A DNA stretch of 48,801 nucleotides, taken from positions 1 through 48,801 of the forward strand of contig NZ_JQCF01000015.1 in the NCBI RefSeq assembly GCF_001438805.1, read 5' to 3'. Source of the stretch: Companilactobacillus kimchiensis. Lineage in GTDB: Bacteria; Bacillota; Bacilli; Lactobacillales; Lactobacillaceae. How positions within the stretch are numbered: position 1 is the first letter of the stretch; every line of letters begins with the position of its first letter. Under the pieces are notes generated by a model, which saw only the letters and a program-made list of their open reading frames with translations, was not told the DNA's origin and made no database searches. Position numbers and translations under genes: made by a program. Below, in pieces: positions 44,068 to 48,801 of the stretch.

Positions 44068-45132
44068 CTAATACAAAATTGCATTCATACTAGGATAACT
44101 ATTATCGTCGACGGTATATAAAACTCGACAATTGATTTTATTAATCAGAGATTTAATCAGCAACTTATTATGCTCCACTGAATATGAACTACCATCATTA
44201 AACGACACTAACGACTTAACATCCCGATTGCTTAAAGCAAAATCAATGGTATTTAAATCATTGATAATTCGATTCTCTCTGCTGGCTATATCGATATCGT
44301 GTTTAACTTTTTCCACCCCAGCCATTCTTTCAAAAGCATAAAATTCGTTTAATCTTTCTACTAATTCCACATGAGATAGATTAAATATCGGTCCATGCAT
44401 GATTCCTCCGATATAGCTACTATCACCATACGATTTAAGGTAGACATCTAACACCTCTGGTAAACCTGCCAGAACAAAACTATATCCCTTACTTCGATGC
44501 AGTTCCATCAACTCTTTATCCAAATATTGATAGTAGATTGACTGATCCTTTTGTTGTTCTTCAGATTTGGCACGATGCCCGTGGTAAGTAGCATTTAAGC
44601 CACCATATGAACCTGAATTCACATTCGAATTGGCATCAAAATCTGAATAATAATCAGCAAATTTGGTATGCAGTCCTTCTATTTCAATTTCTTTCAAATT
44701 ATCAGTCTCAAAGATATGAATCCGATCTCGACTAATATTGATTAGATAATCTGATTTTTGAATATTTTCCTCTGGTAGTAATAAATCTTGTACTAAGAAA
44801 GTACTACCAACATGTTCCTTAGCTAATACTGTATGTTCCATTTCACAAATTTCCATGGTTTCATTGTTAGCAAAAATCAATAAGGCTTTTTTTGCATCAT
44901 TCCATAAACTTCGATCGAGGACTAAAGCATCTAATTTTTCAACAACGTTATTCCACTCCCGACGTGGATAGTTGTACTCTAAATCTTTTTTAACATCTTT
45001 TAGAAGATTCTTGTAAGTAAGAATATTACTTTCTACCTGAGGAGTTTCCGGATGAATCGGTAAAATAATGCTAATTTGGGGTTCCATATCGGTTGTCAAT
45101 AGTCTCATTAAGTTATCGTTTTTTAATTTCAT
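44068..45132 (-). CDS. baeRF-like protein (bacterial eRF1-related family)
   Basis: 354 residues. I assign it to the bacterial archaeo-eukaryotic release-factor-like (baeRF, family 3-type) proteins. Support is the N-terminal QISIILPIHPETPQVESNILTYKNLL, the middle part TYHGHRAKSEEQQKDQ followed by YLDKELMELHRSKGYSFVLAG, and a C-terminal eL30-like segment (SLINKINCRVLYTVDD). Related eRF1 proteins release nascent chains; no GGQ tripeptide is present here (nearest is SYGGLNATYHGH), so peptide release by the classical chemistry is unlikely. Family members have been proposed to act on stalled or stressed ribosomes. It is monocistronic, with GGAGAT before the ATG, next to a cation antiporter gene. 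Confidence 0.65.
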   Translation of the reverse strand: MKLKNDNLMRLLTTDMEPQISIILPIHPETPQVESNILTYKNLLKDVKKDLEYNYPRREWNNVVEKLDALVLDRSLWNDAKKALLIFANNETMEICEMEHTVLAKEHVGSTFLVQDLLLPEENIQKSDYLINISRDRIHIFETDNLKEIEIEGLHTKFADYYSDFDANSNVNSGSYGGLNATYHGHRAKSEEQQKDQSIYYQYLDKELMELHRSKGYSFVLAGLPEVLDVYLKSYGDSSYIGGIMHGPIFNLSHVELVERLNEFYAFERMAGVEKVKHDIDIASRENRIINDLNTIDFALSNRDVKSLVSFNDGSSYSVEHNKLLIKSLINKINCRVLYTVDDNSYPSMNAILY

Positions 45133-45230
45133 AGTTCATCTCCTTATGTAAAATCTTATAGTTATCATTAGTATATTTTTATATTAGCATGATGTAGATA
45201 CTTTTGTCTAACAATTATATAAATTTATCT

Positions 45231-45290
45231 ATAAAAAAAAGAGTTTGCAGCATAATTGTTTCCGCTTAAGGTAAACAGTGCCCACTCTCG
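45231..45290 (-). terminator. Imperfect terminator of the antiporter gene
   Basis: Broken stem AGAGT-TTGCAGCA / TGC-CCACTCT with an inner TTCC/GG pairing, followed by eight T on the minus strand. Confidence 0.55.
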
Positions 45291-45298
45291 TTTATTCA

Positions 45299-46891
45299 TT
45301 ACTCTTCAATTTGATTACCTGGATCTAGGATTATTGATTCAGCTAATAATAACTCACTAAAAATGTCATCCAAATATTTACGATCAATAATTTTTTTATC
45401 CGCTACTGAAATTAGATAATGCTGTTCAACTCCAAAAGCATGCAACAAGGCCTTATGCTCTTGTTCCCGCAAATCCGAGGCGAAAATTCCGACTGATCCA
45501 TTGACGCTATTCCATTGCTGTAAATAGTCACCTACACTGTTCTCTCGCATTTGATCCTGCAAGTCATAAATCACACTATCTTTAACTGCTTGAGAAATAC
45601 CGTCTAGATCATCAATACTTTTAATACCCAAATCGACCATCTCTCGACGAATTTTTACAACATCAGTCGATATTTTATTTTGTGGAACTTTTTTCAAGAT
45701 AAATTTAAAGGCTATCGTAGGCACGATCATACTCAAAATGATAACAACTGATTCCACCAAGATAATTAAATCAAACGTTCTAGAATTATTTTTGATGCTT
45801 ACTCCAATAACAGAGAACGCCATTGCCAAAGTGACTGACCCATGAACACCACCAAGTGAAAAGACCATAGCCTCATAAGAAGTCAATTTACTAATTAGTT
45901 TTGCGTACAAAAACCTAACAACCAATGATGACAAATAAATCAACACAGCAATCATCAACCAAGTAAATGATGTCGAGATATTCTTTGTTTGTTGGACAAC
46001 AATTCTTTCCAAGCTAATCCCTAAAACGACGAAAACAAAGCTATTTAAAACTTCATTTAAAAAGTTCATCAACTGAACACCAAAGTGCATCTGGCGTGGC
46101 GAAGTAAAACGACTTCTTCTAACTTCACTATTAAAAACCAAACCAGCACTGACCACAGCAATAATTCCTGAGAGTTCAAATTTTTCAGACAAAATATAAA
46201 TTATATAGGGGGTCAAAATAAAAATCAGAGTCTGTGAGGAAATAACATTTATTTTTGTTCGTACTAACCATTGTCGGAAAACCATCGTGGCGAATGCAAA
46301 AGCGACTCCAAAGAACATTCCTCCAATTGCTGAAACAAAAAATGCTTTTGAATTAGCCGCAAATGAAAACTTTCCCGTTTGAAACCAAATCAATCCTGCC
46401 TGTAGCAACACAATTCCAGTTGCATCATTAAATAGTGATTCCATTTTTAACATTGAACCAATTTTTTTAGGTAAAACTAGGCCATCCGAAACTGACTCCA
46501 ATGCCGTTGCATCCGTAGGGGTACTGATAGCTGCAATAATTAAGGCTAATGGCAAAGCGACTCCCATCAAAGCATGGATTGTCAGCATTCCCACTATGGC
46601 AATGATTACCGCTAGAATTACTGCTGCACTAATAATATTGCGATATTTTTGCCAAATAATAAAATTCATCGTCTTCTGTCCTTCAAAGAACAGTAATGGC
46701 GCAATTATCAGCAACATAAATATTTCATTATCAAATCCTAAAATCATATGATTGGTAAATGGAATAATACCAAAGATTATCCCTACTAATAAATTGATAT
46801 ATGTTGCAGAAACCTTCGGAACCAATTTTGAAATAATATTACCAAATGCAACTGCAATTAGGATCGCAAAAGTTGATTCATAAAGCCCCAT
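45299..46891 (-). CDS. CPA1-family Na+(K+)/H+ antiporter
   Basis: Monovalent cation/proton antiporter of the NhaP/NHE type, 530 residues: about 12 membrane helices to residue ~400 and a cytoplasmic tail of about 130. Signature motifs are APLLFFEGQKTMNF, ISTPTDATALESV and MESLFNDATGIVLLQ, the last containing the ND pair of electroneutral CPA1 antiporters. The GGVHGSVTLAMAFS segment in a late helix is also conserved. It should serve pH and salt homeostasis. The tail (REMVDLGIKSIDDLDGI) probably has a regulatory role. Start ATG 46891 after AAGGGGAT. Whether Na+ or K+ is exchanged is unclear. Confidence 0.9.
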   Translation of the reverse strand: MGLYESTFAILIAVAFGNIISKLVPKVSATYINLLVGIIFGIIPFTNHMILGFDNEIFMLLIIAPLLFFEGQKTMNFIIWQKYRNIISAAVILAVIIAIVGMLTIHALMGVALPLALIIAAISTPTDATALESVSDGLVLPKKIGSMLKMESLFNDATGIVLLQAGLIWFQTGKFSFAANSKAFFVSAIGGMFFGVAFAFATMVFRQWLVRTKINVISSQTLIFILTPYIIYILSEKFELSGIIAVVSAGLVFNSEVRRSRFTSPRQMHFGVQLMNFLNEVLNSFVFVVLGISLERIVVQQTKNISTSFTWLMIAVLIYLSSLVVRFLYAKLISKLTSYEAMVFSLGGVHGSVTLAMAFSVIGVSIKNNSRTFDLIILVESVVIILSMIVPTIAFKFILKKVPQNKISTDVVKIRREMVDLGIKSIDDLDGISQAVKDSVIYDLQDQMRENSVGDYLQQWNSVNGSVGIFASDLREQEHKALLHAFGVEQHYLISVADKKIIDRKYLDDIFSELLLAESIILDPGNQIEE

Positions 46892-47145
46892 GACCTCATC
46901 CCCTTTATCTATCTTAATATTACAATATGTCTATTAAAATTAAAAAACATTAGTCGAAAACTCATCTTTCCAATTATGGTATTTATTCGCAATAGATTAA
47001 TTCCTAACTATATCCAGACCCCACCATTAGTCCTTGAAGAGATTTTATTCTTTCATACCACCAAATTTACCGAATAACTTCAAAGCCTTTAAAAGTAGCT
47101 CTATTTCTAACCCTCACTATTACAATTAATCGTTTCCTTCCCATC
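46892..47145. other. Intergenic DNA upstream of the antiporter
   Basis: About 250 bp between the antiporter start and the terminator of the aldo-keto reductase gene. AT-rich and presumably with the antiporter promoter, but no clear boxes, repeat copy or ORF could be picked. Confidence 0.4.
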
Positions 47146-47190
47146 AAAAAGGAGCTTTAACTTCCGTAATCGAAGTTAAAGCTCCTTTTT
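47146..47190 (-). terminator. Terminator of the aldo-keto reductase gene
   Basis: Perfect 19-bp stem: arms 47146-47164 (AAAAAGGAGCTTTAACTTC) and 47172-47190, loop of seven, T run on both strands. Confidence 0.9.
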
Positions 47191-47215
47191 GAATTATATT
47201 TATATTTATATCTCC

Positions 47216-48061
47216 TTAACCCTGTGTTGGGTTATGAAAATGTGATGGTGCTGTATCAGGCATTGAATTTAATACTTTCATATCTTCAGCACTAATTTCG
47301 AATTCCAATTTAGTATTAGCGACAATATGTTCCTTATGAACAGCCTTTGGCAATGGCAAAACTCCATTTTGGATAACAAATTTAATAGCTAATTGTGGCA
47401 CACTTACATCATATTTTTCAGCAATCTTCAATACAGCTTGATTGTTGATCAAACCACCAGTTGCCAATGGTGAATATGCTTCCACCAAAATATCATTCTT
47501 TTTAGCAAATTCAGTAATCTTCGGTTCGGTAAATCCAATGTAATATTGAATCTGATCGACCATCGGTTTAACTGTGGCAGTCTTCATAATATTTTCCAAA
47601 TCATGCACGTTAAAGTTTGAAACACCAATAGCTTTAACACGGCCTGACTTATAAATTTCTTCCATAGCACACCAAATATCAACGTTACCTTCATCATAGT
47701 TGGCACCAATTTGGCCCCATGGCCATGGAGCATGTACTAGATAAAGATCTAAATAATCGATATCCAAATTCTTCATAGTTGTTTCAAAATCGGCTAAAGC
47801 GCCCTTATAAGTCTTTGTTTCAGCTGGCAATTTAGAAGTGACGAATAAGTCCTCACGCTTTACGCCAGAATCCTTGATACCTTGCCCAACTTCTTTTTCA
47901 TTCTCATAGACAAGAGCTGTATCGATATGTCTATAACCCACATCAATTGCGTCCTTTACTGCTTGTCTAGCTTTGCTGGCAGGAATTTGCCATGTACCAA
48001 AAGCTACTTGAGGAATTTTTACACCATTATATATATCAAATGTATCTGTTAGCTTTGTCAT
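47216..48061 (-). CDS. Aldo/keto reductase
   Basis: NADPH-dependent carbonyl reductase of the AKR5-like group (2,5-diketogluconate reductase type), 281 residues, a TIM-barrel enzyme. The catalytic tetrad is visible: Asp in YRHIDTALVYENE with its Tyr, Lys in LFVTSKLP and His in YLDLYLVHAPWP. The C-terminal motif ends LPLPKAVHKEHI, matching the family's NADP-binding loop, with PKAV in place of PKS. Ribosome site AAGGGAG before the ATG 48061. It is monocistronic. Substrates could be methylglyoxal or other aldehydes and ketones. Confidence 0.93.
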   Translation of the reverse strand: MTKLTDTFDIYNGVKIPQVAFGTWQIPASKARQAVKDAIDVGYRHIDTALVYENEKEVGQGIKDSGVKREDLFVTSKLPAETKTYKGALADFETTMKNLDIDYLDLYLVHAPWPWGQIGANYDEGNVDIWCAMEEIYKSGRVKAIGVSNFNVHDLENIMKTATVKPMVDQIQYYIGFTEPKITEFAKKNDILVEAYSPLATGGLINNQAVLKIAEKYDVSVPQLAIKFVIQNGVLPLPKAVHKEHIVANTKLEFEISAEDMKVLNSMPDTAPSHFHNPTQG

Positions 48062-48125
48062 AAAAATACTCCCTTCAGATCATAAGTTGATAATAAACCT
48101 TAGAGGTAACTCTAGGTCAAACATT

Positions 48126-48668
48126 TTAACTTAATTCATTATAAGGAATGATTTTAGACATATTTTTCTGACGAGTATTTAGAGTTTTTTGCATCCAAGT
48201 AACATCTAACCAGCGGTGGAATTTATAACCCACTTTTTTAAAAGTACCGACTTTCTCATAACCAAATTTTTCGTGGAATTTGATACTATTGGCATTTTCT
48301 TCCGTAATGCAGGCCATCAAGTTAACGACCCCCTGCTGTTTCAATATATCCTCTAACTCTTTGTACAGTTTGGTCCCTAAACCATGTCCTTCGTAGTTAT
48401 GATCAACATATATACTGGCCTCAACGGTCCAAGCATACGCTGCTCGTGGTCCATAAAAATGAGCATATGCATAACCAAGTATTTTACCAGTATCATCCAT
48501 TGCAACAAGATATGGGAAAGTCTCCGAAATATCCTTGATTCGTTGTTTGAAGTTTTCAACTGCAGGAATTACATCTTCGAATGTAATTGTGGTATTAGTA
48601 ATATATGGTCCATAAATATCAAGCAATTCCTGGGCATCATTTTCAGTAGCCTGTCTAATCTTTGTCAT
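48126..48668 (-). CDS. GNAT N-acetyltransferase, phosphinothricin-acetyltransferase type
   Basis: Acetyl-CoA-dependent N-acetyltransferase, 180 residues. IRQATENDAQELLDIYGPYI is the start typical of the Pat/YwnH group. The acetyl-CoA binding motif A is ASIYVDHNYEGHGLGTKLYKEL (Q/RxxGxG/A form EGHGLG), and motif B is NANSIKFHEKFGYEKVGTFKKVGYKF, followed by WLDVTWMQK. Members acetylate amino acid analogues such as phosphinothricin or methionine sulfone; the natural substrate is often unclear. Ribosome site GAAGG. It is leftward, 64 bp upstream of the aldo-keto reductase gene, so the two could be co-transcribed. Confidence 0.9.
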   Translation of the reverse strand: MTKIRQATENDAQELLDIYGPYITNTTITFEDVIPAVENFKQRIKDISETFPYLVAMDDTGKILGYAYAHFYGPRAAYAWTVEASIYVDHNYEGHGLGTKLYKELEDILKQQGVVNLMACITEENANSIKFHEKFGYEKVGTFKKVGYKFHRWLDVTWMQKTLNTRQKNMSKIIPYNELS

Positions 48669-48760
48669 TCACTATACCTTCTCATTAGAGTATTTTATAA
48701 CTGAATATTTAACCATAAAACTAACCATTTTTACAGTTCACATCAAAAAAATGAGGGCAC

Positions 48761-48789
48761 AAAAAAAGGAACTGACATATGTCAGTCCC
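48761..48789 (-). terminator. Terminator of a gene beyond the right edge
   Basis: The dyad GGGACTGACATATGTCAGTTCC read leftward (48789-48768; 16-bp perfect core ACTGACATATGTCAGT) is followed by seven T on the minus strand. It implies a leftward gene ending just outside the window. Confidence 0.8.
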
Positions 48790-48801
48790 TATCGTTAGCG
48801 T

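Overview
The window looks like chromosomal DNA of a low-GC, Gram-positive lactic acid bacterium of the Lactobacillaceae, probably near the Companilactobacillus (former Lactobacillus alimentarius/farciminis) group. The grounds are AT-rich intergenic DNA, strong AGGAGG-type ribosome binding sites, some TTG starts, sigma-A promoters, catabolite-response (cre) elements, and typical gene content (oppDFBCA, argGH, GH65 phosphorylases, a cellobiose-type PTS permease, PadR, HxlR and RpiR regulators). The genus is inferred from gene content only. No rRNA, tRNA, CRISPR array, intact insertion sequence or prophage module was seen.

Layout. 0-2.6 kb: a DHA2 drug exporter with its PadR regulator, then a Zur-type metal regulator with a near-perfect Zur box in its own promoter. 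2.6-5.9 kb: a ~550-bp palindromic composite repeat, an OmpR-type two-component system, and an array of ~112-bp tandem repeats ending in an inverted copy. 6-9 kb: acyl-CoA/AMP ligase plus permease and ATPase of a sulfonate-type ABC importer, followed by a MerR-type regulator and a SecB-like protein. 10.5-13.8 kb: four paralogous XRE-HTH/membrane genes (one broken) and a CPBP protease; four of these five transcription units share one promoter motif at fixed spacing. 13.8-17.5 kb: membrane acyltransferase, a second acyl-CoA/AMP ligase and a sulfonate-type binding protein, which complements the ABC half locus at 6-9 kb. 17.8-19 kb: HxlR regulator and divergent NAD(P)-binding protein. 19-21.8 kb: argGH.

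21.8-33 kb is a carbohydrate region: two GH65 phosphorylases flank a PTS EIIC permease, a GH1 6-phospho-beta-glucosidase, a ROK sugar kinase, an RpiR regulator and a short-chain dehydrogenase. cre elements overlap two promoters. 33.3-34.6 kb holds three small genes of unclear role. 35-41 kb is an oligopeptide ABC operon, oppDFBCA. 41-48.8 kb holds two NAD(P)-binding proteins, a sugar O-acetyltransferase, a baeRF-like (eRF1-like) protein, a CPA1 antiporter, an aldo-keto reductase and a GNAT acetyltransferase.

The most striking non-coding feature is one family of intergenic elements at seven or more sites. Its ~160-nt arm (called element A here) has at least five helices whose two strands change together between copies. 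Full composites read as terminal inverted repeat, A, central hairpin B, inverted A, terminal inverted repeat, so each whole unit is one large palindrome. Other copies are internally deleted derivatives or isolated B hairpins serving as terminators.
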